36,126 bases of DNA from Ichthyophonus hoferi (Eukaryota; Opisthokonta; Ichthyosporea; Ichthyophonida; Ichthyophonidae): positions 106,362 through 142,487 of the forward strand of contig NAOQ01000114.1 in NCBI GenBank assembly GCA_002751075.1. The letters are read 5' to 3'. The notes beneath the pieces were generated by a model. The model worked only from the letters and a program-made list of their open reading frames with translations. It ran no database searches and had not been told where the DNA came from. The first letter of the stretch is position 1; each line of letters begins with the position of its first letter. A program made the position numbers and the translations under genes. Positions 23,930 to 35,940 of the stretch are shown piece by piece.

Positions 23930-24366
23930 AGTGAAACATCTGCAGCCTCGCTGACGTTTTTTTCAAGAGCCCCAAACGTTATTCTGTTTTTAGTAGTGTC
24001 TATATGTTCTCTTAATGAATTTGTAGAATGAAGTCTTACCAGTTAATTTTCTTTATCTTCTTTTAGTTTTGCTTTGTATCTTTGGAGCACTAGTCATCGA
24101 CAAACGTAATTATTGGTCGTTGATAATAAAAATCCTTGTTGCAGTTCCTTTAGACAGTGTTACAGTTTTTAACATAAGAGAAAGTATTTACCATATTTAT
24201 TCACGGTACACATACTTTATTCTTTTCTGTTTCCTGTTTTTTGTTGTTGTGTATGTTAAGATATTTGATCCTTTTGCTTAAGACTAACTATTCTAGTTGG
24301 TTTATAGGCACAAGTTAGTGCAAGTATGTGTATACTGCACGATGCTTTAGTGTGCGTTATAACTGA

Positions 24367-24377
24367 AATAAATAAAA
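24367..24377 (+). terminator. candidate polyadenylation signal of the Ubl-AN1 gene
   Basis: Overlapping AATAAATAAAA about 440 bases after the stop codon. The intervening DNA has no supported gene, so a long 3' UTR is likely. An earlier weaker signal is possible. Confidence 0.4.
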
Positions 24378-24379
24378 GT

Positions 24380-26117
24380 ATAACCCTTGAATACTTAATT
24401 TATCTACCTTCATGTGACGTTTCGACCTAAATCCAGCACTTTTTTAAGGTGGATAATATGTTGCATGATATTATATTGTTCGATATACCTGTATAGGATA
24501 GAAAACAGAGTATCATTATCGAGTAATTATATCAGTCTAGAACAATAGGTTTTAATGTAAGATTATGGTATATACTAATGTAGCATACTTATATCAGATC
24601 CGAAAACGTATAACCACCATTGCACTATACCTGAAGTGCTTATATATAAACAATACCAATTTCTTCTTTACTTGGATTATTATTAACACATTAAAATTTC
24701 TACACCAACCCAGTGTAATAGTTCCCTCGAATCTGTCGTTCCTTCCCCAATGATATAGTTAATTCCAATTCCTTGACAGTTAACTAGACTAAAACATAAA
24801 CTAATAAACATTACCCGCAAGTAATCCATCCCTAGCTCTATTATTTTATTATTACCAACAAGTCAAGTGCTTATTAGATACCTATTTTCGTTTATCACAA
24901 ACACTGATTCATGTAGCTGTCTTTATCTGTAATGCTGATCACAATTTACCTATTGTCCTTCTAATTAATATATAATTATACTAAAATAAGGGCATGTTAT
25001 GTATGGATTGTATGAGTAGAATGGTTTTTCAGGTGTTTTGTTTTTAAAACTAGTCTATCAGGCCAATTAAGACCCTTAATTAGTTACTATATTAATATTA
25101 AGCTATAGTTTCAGTAACCAATAGGTTCAAGTTAAGGTAGAATAACATGGTTTTGTGGTGGTCAAGATAGGAACAACTGGCACAACCATTATGGTACAAG
25201 AAGAATTACTAGGGAACAAAGGCGATAAATGGACATGGGCTGCAATGGATAATAAGAGCAAACGGTACGCGGAAGAAGGTGAAAAATATATTGTGCTCAC
25301 AAAGGGGAATAATTCAATTTCATCTGATATGAAATATTATTGCAACTACTATCTGGATGTATTCAGTAGATTAAATTTCTAAATTTTCCAGTAGAGGAAG
25401 AAAAAAATTCATGGGCTAGCTAATAAAAAATATGTCCACAGATATTCATTGTTGCTGTACCTACATACATAAGAAGGGCCTAAGAGACCATGTATCATGA
25501 ATTAAAGGTTTAGTATGGGATGAGGAAGGTACATAGTATTCGTAAATCAATAGGAGAATACACAATTAGACAAATCATAAGTATTCATATGCATATATGT
25601 ATTAATACTAATCTATTCTATATACTAAAGGCAGTTAATTCAGATCTTACTCGGGTTGCATTATGGAACTTTTATTGATAGCTCTATCAGTATATATACA
25701 TAAATATGAATATGTATAGATATGAATTAACTGGACGAAAAAGCTGCAATGATTGTCAAATAGAGTCACATTTTGACTGCATCTTGATTCTGAGGCCTCA
25801 ATTCCAAGTCGTTTTTTATTGTGGTTTAGAGGAATCTCGGTATCGCTATTTCTAGACATCTTGGCAATTTACCCTTGCAAATTGTTGTGACCGATACAGT
25901 GGTAATAGTAATACATATAAACCTCTATGAGGTTTATACCTAGATACTAAATTCTACTTGCACTTGCCATCTTCAACGGTATGAGTCAACTTAAGTTTTG
26001 TAAAACCGGTCCTTTCTGCATTGCAATTTTTTTTTCTTTAATACTTAGTTTTATCCGCATGAAGACTTTCCATTGGTAGTTACTCAAAATTGTATTGTAC
26101 CTTTAATGAAAGAAAAG
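24380..26117. other. intergenic stretch without recognised genes
   Basis: AT-rich. One plus-strand open frame (about 25155-25382) has balanced composition and a short WTWAAMDNKSKRY stretch faintly like DDE transposases. It is too short and weak to call. Nothing else is seen. Confidence 0.45.
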
Positions 26118-26560
26118 TGTTGGAACCGTGTTTGGTGTATGAATTGCTCCCCTCTGAGCCGTTTGCGTGTCTTTAGTTATAGGTCATCGAATTCTCTTTT
26201 ATAATCAGTAGGTCGATTCTTGTTCTAGTATGCGGTATATGAAACACTTTTACAATTGAGGTAATGTGTTCAATTTGCCATCTAATTGGGAACAAACACG
26301 ATAGTACTGAAGTATTGCGGTAAGATCAGACAATTCTAGGGGTACCCTGTGACCTATCGTGAGTTGGATTAGCCAATAATAATCTGTGCAAAATTATTGT
26401 ATGAATTGTCAACATTATACTAAAATCAGTAATAAGAAAATATAATATACCATAGAATAAATAGAATGAAAAAATAAACTATAACAATATAGCAAGGAGA
26501 ACAGTCAAGAGTATTTTGGACAGTTGTAATATATAGATACCAATAATTTAATGGAAAGAC
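26118..26560 (+). mobile_element. LTR-like repeat, copy B (fossil)
   Basis: It starts TGTTGGAACC like copy A. About 170 bases later it shares the block GGTAAGATCAGAC ... GGATTAGCCAATAATAA (26290-26388) with 5850-5945. It then continues into an A-rich stretch (GAATGAAAAAATAAAC) comparable to the A-rich part after the TATA box of copy A. No internal retrotransposon coding is attached, so it is probably a solo LTR or a fragment. The 3' end is uncertain. Confidence 0.45.
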
Positions 26561-26699
26561 ATCCACCAGTACCAAGAAAGGTAATATAAGTGTGCATATG
26601 ATTGGTTAAAATAATTTGAGTGCATGTGGTGAGACCTACAGCATTAATTCGCTAATTTACGGCCTTACGTTTACCCATGAGTGTGAGTGTACATCTATA

Positions 26700-26790
26700 A
26701 CTAAATAAATATTAAATAATAAATATCTTAAGAAATACCTTTAAAAAATACATAAGAAATACCCAAGGAATACGCAAGAAATACACAGGA
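26700..26790. repeat. degenerate short tandem repeat
   Basis: About five imperfect units of AAGAAATACc, spaced 12 to 17 bases apart. Low-complexity expansion; no function inferred. Confidence 0.4.
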
Positions 26791-27301
26791 AAGTCAATAA
26801 TAAGCAATTTAAAGTGGTCCCTATTACAGTGGCGATTCGGTTGTACAGGGGACCAATCGCATCTGTCCTAATACGAAATAACAGGGCTATATTGCTTAGA
26901 GATATACATGTTGCTAGAGCATGAGGGGACAGGGTGCAGGACAGGTTCGTGATGACTGACAGGTATTGGCCGTAATATGTGATGAGAAGATGTTCCCTCC
27001 TGCCATTTCATCATCTAATGTATTTTTCTATTGGTCAAGTGGGTTACCAGTACTTACTTTACCTACTTTACCAGTCTATAAGAACTATTTGGCATAGTAC
27101 TCCTGTGTACCTGTCTATTTATTAAGAATCATACGATCATACTAAATCATGATTGGATCAATATTTTCACATTTGATAAAATGATACTCATATTTATGTT
27201 TATTATTTGAATATATTAATTGGTTGTACATTATCTATAAAATATTATATGGTATTATAAATGAAAGTAAAATAAACTTATAATTAAATATAATTTCAAT
27301 A

Positions 27302-27311
27302 ATCACCGCAC
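27302..27311 (+). promoter_or_regulatory. sterol-regulatory-element-like site upstream of FPPS
   Basis: ATCACCGCAC differs at one base from the classical SRE-1 (ATCACCCCAC) and lies 103 bases upstream of the FPPS start codon, in front of a probable 5' UTR intron acceptor (CTTATAG|AAACATG at 27409). FPPS genes are known SREBP targets in animals. One site in AT-rich DNA could be chance. Confidence 0.3.
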
Positions 27312-27413
27312 AATACCCGCAGTGTTTATATTATATTGATATATATTTTTTTCTCCTTATATAGACTTCATTACCATTGTTCCTCTTGTGATTATCCTTT
27401 TGCTTATAGAAAC

Positions 27414-30400
27414 ATGGCATTCTCTCACAATATTGAGGTCTTGAAGACCATTCCCGACGAGTATATTCATGCCTCTCTCATCGGGACTGATACCAGTGTG
27501 TTTGACCAGGTAGTACAAATAATTAAAAAAGAGAGATTGTAGTTAGAAGGTGTAGCTAGATTCAAAAGGAAGCATTGAAAGCAGGATTGAGAACAAAGGT
27601 TTATAATATACAAAAACCGTAAACTTGATGGATGTTCTTGGACATTAACAAGAAGTTCCATATTTCTATTGGTCACCCAACTGAAGGGCAAAGGAGACCA
27701 CACAAGCTCTCTATGATAATGGATTTGCATAAGAACTCATGCGTTACCCATTAACAAACCATCAAATATACCTTAACTGATATATACATATTATTTTAGT
27801 TGTTATGGTCACATATACAGAAGTTTGTAGCTCATCAATTTTCTCTCTTTACCTATAGCATCATTCTCTATATTCGTCATATTAGTATTTGCACAGCAAC
27901 ATCTGCCATTATTCCTTAACATGTGACTCTCTTTCCCTTTCACCAATACCAATACTCCTTACTATTATGTCCACAAGTTCCACTATTGTCATCTTTATAC
28001 CACATTATTTAACCTTTAAATTTTAAGTCTAAGTCTTTAACTCTAGAAACTAACTTTGACTCACAATGTGCTTCCCTTCCTGTAAACTGAAATATTCATG
28101 AACAGATAGGAAGTAAGGTGTCATGTTTTTTCCCTATGGTACCTGTTACTGTAGAAGTTGGTTTTTATTGTTATTTTTTCTTCACCTTTATCCACCCTCC
28201 TCCCAAGTTACCCTTCTTTCAATCTAACCCTCTCACCAAATTCGCACTGTAGTTTATGGCAACATACCCGATTCTACGCAAGGATCTGTCTGATAACATG
28301 AAAGCCATGGGAGTGTCTCCTGATGCCCTTGAGTGGTTTATTAAGGTAGGCGGTGTGTTCATATGATATTGATATATATATATTCACCCGAGAGAGAGAA
28401 AGGGAGAAAATGTCGGATACTCAAACATACCCTATACAGGCCACCATAGAGCATACACATACATTATCCCCCATACCTCCTTTTATTTATCACTAGGAAA
28501 TAAAGGACATTGTGTAGTATAACCGGAGATGAGAGAAGGGGTGGGTTTAGGGAATGGTAGGTCAAAGAGAATAAATGATAGAGGTTGGGTGGGGAAAGAA
28601 AGAGAGTAGATTATTGGTGGACTGGTTATGAGGTGACCAATGTGGAATAGATGGAATTGTCTCCATCTGACCCAACATGATCATTGGTTGGTGTAATCTC
28701 TGGTCCAGAATGGAGATAATTTCATTGATAGACAAATATAGCCTTATATAGATAGTGGTAAATCTACTTGCCCAATCAACTCTCAATTTAAATGGGCCTG
28801 CGCGGTAGTCGCACTTAGCCCAACTTACTCACACTACCCAATCAGAATTTATTGGACCCACCTTTACCAATCATAATCATAACGCACCATTATTATGCAG
28901 GTGATGGACCACAATGTGCCTGGCGGTAAGATGAACCGAGGGATCTCAGTGATTCATGCTTTCACATCCCTCATTGCCCCTCGCATTCCTACCCCTCAGG
29001 AGACCTTCCAGTGCTATGTTCTGGGCTGGGCTGTTGAATGGGTACCTCTCCCTCATCTCCCTCATCTCCCTCATTATTACTATTATTATTACTATTACCA
29101 CCAATCCAATCATTTCTTTCCTCGACCATTGTTCATCTTTTTCTCATCTTTATCTCCCCTTTCACCCCGTCTCCCTTATGAACACAAACAACCAATAGTT
29201 ATTCTCCTATCGGTACTACCACATATATTTTCATCGCTTCATTCACACCTACTGCATTTTATATTATATTTCGGATCCAACCGATTGACATACATACCCT
29301 ATCTTTACTCATATGTATCCACCGTAGCTGCAGGCCTTCTTCCTAGTGGCAGATGACATCATGGATGCTTCCATCACACGCCGTGGTCAACCTTGTTGGT
29401 ACAGAATGGTAGGTGCTTGTTTGTATATCCGTTAATATACCCTTAATGTGGTATATATATATATATATATGCACGTGTTCTCTATATCTTCTATATTATT
29501 GATGTAAGCACATACTTGTATATGAATCTTGGTCTAGACCCAGCGGGGTGGGTGGAGGGAAGTCATTTGAAACGGCCAGGGTTAAATAGCATGTCAAGAA
29601 CAAGTGTCTATGGAAGAGGGTTAGGTAGCCCAGTGATATATAAATATCACCCAATCCGAATGGCCATGTGTGACAACCAGTTGACCCTAACTTACTGGTT
29701 CTCTCCCCTCTTTTTCCTCTATCTCTTATCACTCATATCTTCTCTCTCCCTTTCCAGCCTGGTGTGGGTAATATTGCCTGCAATGACAGCATCATTCTTG
29801 AGGCTAACATATATCAGATGATCAAGAGATACTTTGGCGCCCAAGAATGCTACCTGCCATTGGTTGAGCTCTTCCTTCAGGTACTGTGTGGACAATATAC
29901 TGTTTGCCTTCAGTGGATTGGTTATGTATTGTAGCCAGTGGCTGACCTTTGTGTGAGAGAAAGACAATAGTGGTTGTGATTAGATATTACTTTCAACCGT
30001 TCCATCCAAGTAATAACACGATGTATATTTTTGTTTGATATGTATTTATACCATAAAGGCAGTGAGTAATCTAATCTTATACACTCTTTATATTTATTAC
30101 AGACCACCTGGCAAACCGAGGTGGGACAACTTCATGATCTAATTACAGCCCCTGAGGAATCCATTGATTTGACTCGTTTCACCTTGGAGAAGTAAGGATA
30201 TGATTGGCTGCATGCTTATCCCTTTCTATGTTATACGATATTGACCAATAGGGCATTATGTGTCCATATTCCTTTTATCACATATTCCTTTTTATTCTGT
30301 ATTCTCTATGTATCCTTCTCTTAGGTCTTTCTGGTTTTTGTTTCTTCTTCTTTCATTTCTCCTCCTATTACAGTATAACACAATACAGCATAACATATCT

Positions 30401-33015
30401 CATTCCATCCTATCGTGTCATCTACCGCTATATTATTATTACATCTATTCCCTTTGTTCTCATATACATATATGCATATTCTTTCATTCATTCATTCTAT
30501 TTCTATTGTACTTTCTCTCCCCCTACTTTAACCTGTATTGTTTTTCCTTTCTCTTCTCCCTCTTCAGATACAAATTGATTGTTAAGTTCAAGACTGCTTA
30601 CTATTCCTTCTATCTCCCTGTCGCCGAGGCTATGATCTTGGTATGTATGTGTGATATGGTGATATATATACATGGAATTATACATACGTCTTCTTTGTAT
30701 GTTACATTGAAGTAAAGATTGAAGAAAAAAGACAAAGAAAAAAAAACAGAGATGTAGAGAGGGAGAAAGAAAAAGAAAAAGAGAGAAAAATAACCAACAT
30801 AATGGGAGTTAAAGAGCTAGAAGAAAAGAAAAAGAAAAAGGATAGGATATAAGACGGAGGGGTGGCTTGTTTGTAACCCACCTTGTTGCTATATATAAAC
30901 AGGAGCATATACACATAAATACGTACATATATACATATATACTTATCTATATACCTACATACATACCTACACACATATATAGGCTGGCATAACTGATGTT
31001 GCCAAGTTCAAATCAGCCGAGAAGATTCTTCTAGTGATGGGCGAATTCTTCCAGATCCAGGTTAGGGACTGGCTTGTTAATTTTAAAACTATGTTTAAAC
31101 TATATTTAAAAAATATTTCTTTTTCCTTAGCTTACAACAACTCACTCCCGTATTCTACGTCATCTTTGTTAAAAATATATATCTTTTAAACTTTAGATAT
31201 ATTTTTTTAACAATCTTCACTTTATTAAGCTTGATTTTAAAAGTGCTGCCAAAATCCTAATTGAACTCCATCATGGTCTTTAGTACAGTATCTTCCTTAT
31301 ATTATAGATCATACATTATTTACCTTATATATACTATATAATACTTTGACCTGCACCCACATTAATTTTAATGGCTTGCTATGATAGGACGATTACCTGG
31401 ATTGCTATGGTTCTCCAGAGATGATTGGTAAGATTGGAACAGACATCCAGGACAATAAGTGCTCTTGGTTGGTGTGCCAGGCTTTGTTGAGGGCCACTCC
31501 TGCCCAGAGAAAGGTATATATGTTTGTGTTCATGTTTATCCTTACATGCATACTTAAATTGTATATTGGGGTGAAAGCCTATTGTTTGCAGTTCTAATTA
31601 TATATCTTCATCAGTGTTAGTATCAAAAAATCTTTCAAAAATCAAATTTAATTTATCAGAAAGGTGCGATATTTTTAAAATTACATGAAATTATAAAATA
31701 ACTCAAAATACGACCATTCAAAATCCAAATGTTAATAGCAATTAGTGATGTATGTGGATGCCTGTCAATAGGTATATGGTAGAGATAGATGCACAGTTAT
31801 ATGAAATGACCATTGTGTAGGGTGTATAGCAATGAGGTCATAGTATACGGACCCCTTAATTTTCAAGTAGGTAGATCTATTTTAGTTTTAGTTTTATCTG
31901 TGCCACTACAACCAATGGCTTCATGCATTAAATAAATTTTAATCCAATCAGGTGCTCGAGGATAATTATGCCCGTAAAGACCCCGAGAATGAGGCCAATG
32001 TTAAGGTACCCATGACCCATACTCACTTTCTATCTTTTATTTATCTCTTCGTCCTTTCCTATTATCTTTTAATCAACTAATATGTACTAAGATATATGAG
32101 GCCATCCTTGTTTTCACCTTTTATCCTATACAATCCCATACCATCATCACATCCAACTAAGGTTTGCCATTAATCCTTATTCATATAAACGGATGTTTTC
32201 ACACATCTATTTCACATTATGTATCACCGTGTATATATATCTCAATGTTTAGATATATATTTTGCATATATATCGAGATATTGTATACTATACATTATAA
32301 ACTATACACTACATTATACACTATTGGGCATGCTATTATTATATTTAAGTACTATTGACCTTGATCAGTTAGTGTATTCTTGGGCTTAGTGGTGTCGATG
32401 TTGTACCTTTCCCACCAATCTATTAGGTCATTGACTAATGAGAACCAATCAAACTAGGCGCTGTACAAGGAGATGAATCTTCAGCAGATCTTTTTGGACT
32501 ACGAGGAGGCAACTTATAGTGAGGTATGCAGTTGTTGCTATATATAATATGTATAATATAGTATGATACCTATCCAATATGTGTATCTATCGCTAGACTT
32601 ATGTTTGACAGTACATACATACACATATTCACACAACCAGTCTACTCAATCTGCCATTATCAGTTCCATATCAATTTTTAGTATTTTTTCTCCATCATTA
32701 ATTGTACCTCTCTCTCCCTTTCTCACCCTCTCCCTTTTATCGTCTAATCATAATTCCTATAATACTTTCTAAATGTATAAATGTGCGTTTATCACTATCC
32801 ATACCATGTATTTATGCAACCTTAATAAGGACAATGCACTTAAAAATTCAATCAACCATATACATATACTTACATTTATCTACATACCTACATTTACACA
32901 CGTACCATCTTCCATTCAATCACAGTTGATCAACTTAATCAAGACAGAAGCCAATGGTATCCAGGAATCTGTCTTCATGGATTTCGCCAAGAAAATTTTC
33001 AAACGCCAGAAATAG
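27414..33015 (+). CDS. FPS1: farnesyl pyrophosphate synthase, 12 exons
   Basis: Condenses dimethylallyl or geranyl diphosphate with isopentenyl diphosphate to give C15 farnesyl diphosphate, the branch point to sterols, dolichol, ubiquinone and protein prenylation. Exons: 27414-27509, 28253-28345, 28901-29041, 29328-29408, 29758-29880, 30103-30191, 30568-30640, 30983-31060, 31388-31513, 31952-32005, 32458-32523, 32926-33015. All join in frame to 369 residues and a TAG stop. Landmarks: GGKMNR (71-76), first Asp-rich motif DDIMD (119-123) followed by [31 protein letters not shown], second Asp-rich motif DDYLD (259-263), [11 protein letters not shown] (272-282) and the basic C-terminus KRQK. Phe-Phe at positions 5 and 4 before the first motif (114-115) is the eukaryotic short-chain signature and predicts a C15 product. 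All introns but one are phase 0. Its wording ([28 protein letters not shown]) is nearest to fungal enzymes. No mitochondrial presequence is evident. Confidence 0.97.
29452..29470. repeat. (TA)n microsatellite in FPPS intron 4
   Basis: About nine TA/AT units between FPPS exons 4 and 5. Confidence 0.9.
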
Positions 33016-33154
33016 ATAACAATAGATGCACAATATACATGTTAGTTGTAATAGTGCATACGAGAATATGGTGTAATGTATACGAATAATATCTTTATTT
33101 AATTTGTATATTAAGTTAAAATGCCTTTCTCTCTAATTCCCAATCTATGAAGTT

Positions 33155-33160
33155 AATAAA
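33155..33160 (+). terminator. candidate polyadenylation signal of FPPS
   Basis: AATAAA 140 bases after the FPPS stop codon, in the sense orientation. Less canonical AATAAT (about 33084) could also serve. Confidence 0.45.
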
Positions 33161-33384
33161 TCTGGTTTGGAGTTCATCGGTATGCCTATAGCGACTTCAC
33201 CTGATTGGCTGAACATGGTTTATTTTGGTTTCATTTGTTATTAGATATATGATGTAAGTTGCATGCCAAGGCTTGCAAACAGAGAGCGCCAATCAGCAAT
33301 CGATTCTTATTGTTCAAATTCATTAATTTTTGAATTAAAATCTCGGACAATGTTGGATTTTAAGATACCAGTGTTTTGTCATTC

Positions 33385-33572
33385 CCAAATATGCATATAT
33401 AGGGTGGAAGACGATTGGATGTGCTATATATAGTTCAGATAGTATTATTTGTTTTACAGTTGACTGCAATTTACTATTAGATGATGATCACAGCATAGGT
33501 ATAAACCAAATATGGCTATCAAGGGTGGAAAACCATTGAATGCGCTATATATGGTTCAGATGGTAGTATTTA
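33385..33572. repeat. two-unit tandem repeat, period about 121 bases
   Basis: Unit 1 (33385-33451) and unit 2 (33506-33572) share CCAAATATG, then AGGGTGGAA, then the order CATTGaATG / GCTATATAT / GTTCAGAT / AGTATT with scattered changes. A third fragment, AAACCAGATATGACC, follows at about 33599. Not coding. It could be an older duplicated segment or a small satellite seed. Confidence 0.6.
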
Positions 33573-34608
33573 ATTTATACCAAAATACAAGTAATTATAA
33601 ACCAGATATGACCCGAATCTGGCTTGCATTGGATATATCAGACCGTGACCGGGAGGCCCATATAGCGTTAGTTGTTATAACATAGAGTAGATGTATAAAA
33701 ACCACATTCATTCTTATCCTATATTAACAGCCCTATAAAGTCATGCATTATATACATATACCAACTGGGCATATCATATTGTTTATGGTTTACGATGGCA
33801 CACACGCGATGCTGACGCCTGTCTGCAATTTTATCATTTAGATTAATTTGGATTGGCGGCTCAGTGAGCTACTCTCGGTTCAATTTTTTTTAAATATAAT
33901 AGAGCAATCGCATATTTTCTTGAAAGGCAATTGCTGACATAAGCAATTTTTAATTTTATTCTCTAGTTTTTAGATATTTATTCGTTTTTTTTCATACGTA
34001 ATTTTTAAAATATATATATATATTTTTTCATACGTAATTTTTATTTTTAATCGTACTTACTTTATGCTTAGTTCAATCAACTCATTACATTTGCAGGCCT
34101 GTATTCTAAATCCATCTCATACAATCATATATGGATATAGCACCTCCTTTTTATTTTAATCAAGCCAGTAGCACAACTTAAGATATTTTGAAAAACATCT
34201 GCCAATAAAAGAGGTTTGTTAGGAACTAAAGTATTGGCACAACGTAATGGAATAGGATTTTAATAATGTCCTCCATATAAGGATTAATATAGCCATACAG
34301 ATAAATAAATGCATAAGTATAAAAAATGGAGTACATGTAGGCATAAAGCCTATACATAGATACACACACAACAGATATATATACACAGTATATATATAAA
34401 TATATTCTACATGACTTAGACAAACGAGAATAGGAATACAGAGCTTTCATCTATTTGTAATACTTTTGAAAACCACACTAAGTTCAAGACAAACAGCGAG
34501 TGACATTTTTTAGTCGACCAAGACAAACACTAATATTTTTGATAGATTTTTTTAAAGGGAAAGAGCAATATTACAAATATACCAGCACCTCATGCAACTG
34601 GTCCAGTG
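33573..34608. other. intergenic stretch upstream of the BTB gene
   Basis: AT-rich with no supported gene. It contains a 21-base near-exact direct repeat with core TTTTTTCATACGTAA (33987-34007 and 34023-34043) separated by an AT run. The last part, before 34609, should carry the promoter or 5' UTR of the BTB gene; CTGGTCCAG just before the ATG could be a splice acceptor. Confidence 0.45.
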
Positions 34609-35923
34609 ATGTGGGGGTCGCTTACTGCCTGGTTACACAGAGACATGCCAGAACAGGTGCCTGTCACTAATGAGAGACAGGATAAAGATTATGAAGATGT
34701 AGAAGATACTAGTATGTGTCTTAAGAGGATGAGGGAGGATAGTGACGAAGACTATGATATGAAGGGAATTATGGTTAAAAAGCCTAAAAGAGTAGACGCC
34801 TATATATATTATACTCTCTTTCTGAGTGGAGAGGGGAGTGATGTTACTATAAGGGCACTAGGTTGGTTGCTTGTCGTGTATGAATATATGTATGCATGCA
34901 TGTATGTGTATGTATGTATGTATATATGTATGTAATGTATATATGCACGTGTGCATGTGTGCGTCGTATATATATACGCATACGCATACATGTCACTTGC
35001 ACATACATACACCTACGGGATACAATAAACCCATACCCATCTATATCCCTATACCTCTGTTTATTATCCTTATCTTGCAGTGAGCATGCGGTAATTCTAT
35101 GTAAGATTAACAATTCGTGGGCCAATAGGTGTACCTGGTTAATATATTAGTATATATATATATGTGTGTAATTGGTTATTATAACTAAGGATGAGTACCC
35201 CATCATATGACTGGATACTCATTTAGTCAATAAGACATGGAAAAAGACAGATATGGGATGTGTTTATAGGTACTCGTTAATGATTGTACAGTATTGGCGA
35301 GTCTGTACTGGGTTAAAGTGTGGGGACATCTTATGATAGGCCCATGTATTTTATGTATCCAAACAGAGAGCATGTATGATATTTATTGCTACCCTTTCAG
35401 GAAACAGTAACCCAATTGTAAATAATTTTTTCATTTTTTTTCATCCCCCACCTTCTTCCTCTAGATAAACAATGGAAGCTCCATCGCATGTTCCTGAAGC
35501 AATGTGGATACTTCAAAGCAATGTTTGAGGGCCACTGGAAGGACTCGGAGTACAGTGTATATGATATGACGGTGACAGATCGCAATATTAATGTACAAGG
35601 TAGGCGCTGGGTGGACCTACTAATAGATGCATATTTTTACATACATGCATATATATATATATATATATATATATACCGCCACACCCCCCGCTTCCTCTCT
35701 CTCTCTCTTTCTCGCTCTTATAAACAGATACTATTGTTTCTCTTTCCATCTTAATCTTCTACACTATATTCACTCATACCATGCTAAAAACATTTTAGCA
35801 AGATTTAACAAGTTGAATACATTGATGTGATTGGATATTTAAAATTGGGGTACACAGCCTTGGACACAGTATTTGCAGCTCTCTACTATGATCGAAATAA
35901 AATCAATGTCAACAATATAGTAG
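34609..35923 (+). CDS. germ cell-less type BTB protein (N-terminal part, cut by the window end)
   Basis: BTB-BACK protein of the GCL/GMCL1 family, which in animals acts as a substrate adaptor for Cullin-3 ubiquitin ligase and localises to the nuclear envelope. Exons: 34609-34861, 35465-35599, 35858-35923, with in-frame junctions at Gly and Ala codons; 151 residues are visible. Residues 1-65 are a variable acidic and basic leader that includes KKPKR (NLS-like). The family block follows: YIYYTLFLSGEGSDVTIRAL, then WKLHRMFLKQCGYFKAMFEG with HWKDSE, then DRNINV and LDTVFAALYYDRNKI. This is the BTB core, where animal GCL has YIYQTLFL-GENSDIKI, LHK..L.QSGYF..MF.GSWKE and FGSLYRDDVLI. Animal GCL starts Met-Gly and is lipid-modified there. 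This model starts Met-Trp-Gly, so an upstream exon or a different start is possible. The rest of BTB and the BACK domain lie beyond the window. Confidence 0.9.
34880..35020. repeat. TATG/CATA microsatellite cluster in BTB gene intron 1
   Basis: Interrupted TATG units (about 34880-34935), a GTATATATATAC palindrome (about 34967-34978) and CATAC units (about 34980-35015). The two arms are mutually complementary and could fold back in the transcript. Confidence 0.8.
35649..35675. repeat. (AT)n microsatellite in BTB gene intron 2
   Basis: About 13 AT units, followed about 20 bases later by a short CT run (35694-35709). Confidence 0.92.
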
Positions 35924-35940
35924 GTTACCCATCTTTCAAC

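Noticed and set aside
24069-24281. 70-codon hydrophobic frame after the Ubl-AN1 gene
   Set aside because: It is AT-rich with Phe/Tyr/Ile-heavy composition typical of translated non-coding DNA, and it lies between the stop codon and the polyadenylation signal.
30258-30715. Overlapping plus-strand open frames of up to 151 codons in FPPS intron 6 and exon 7
   Set aside because: Pyrimidine-rich intron sequence stays open by composition. The real exon 7 (30568-30640) uses the frame that continues the FPPS protein, and the rest is low-complexity.
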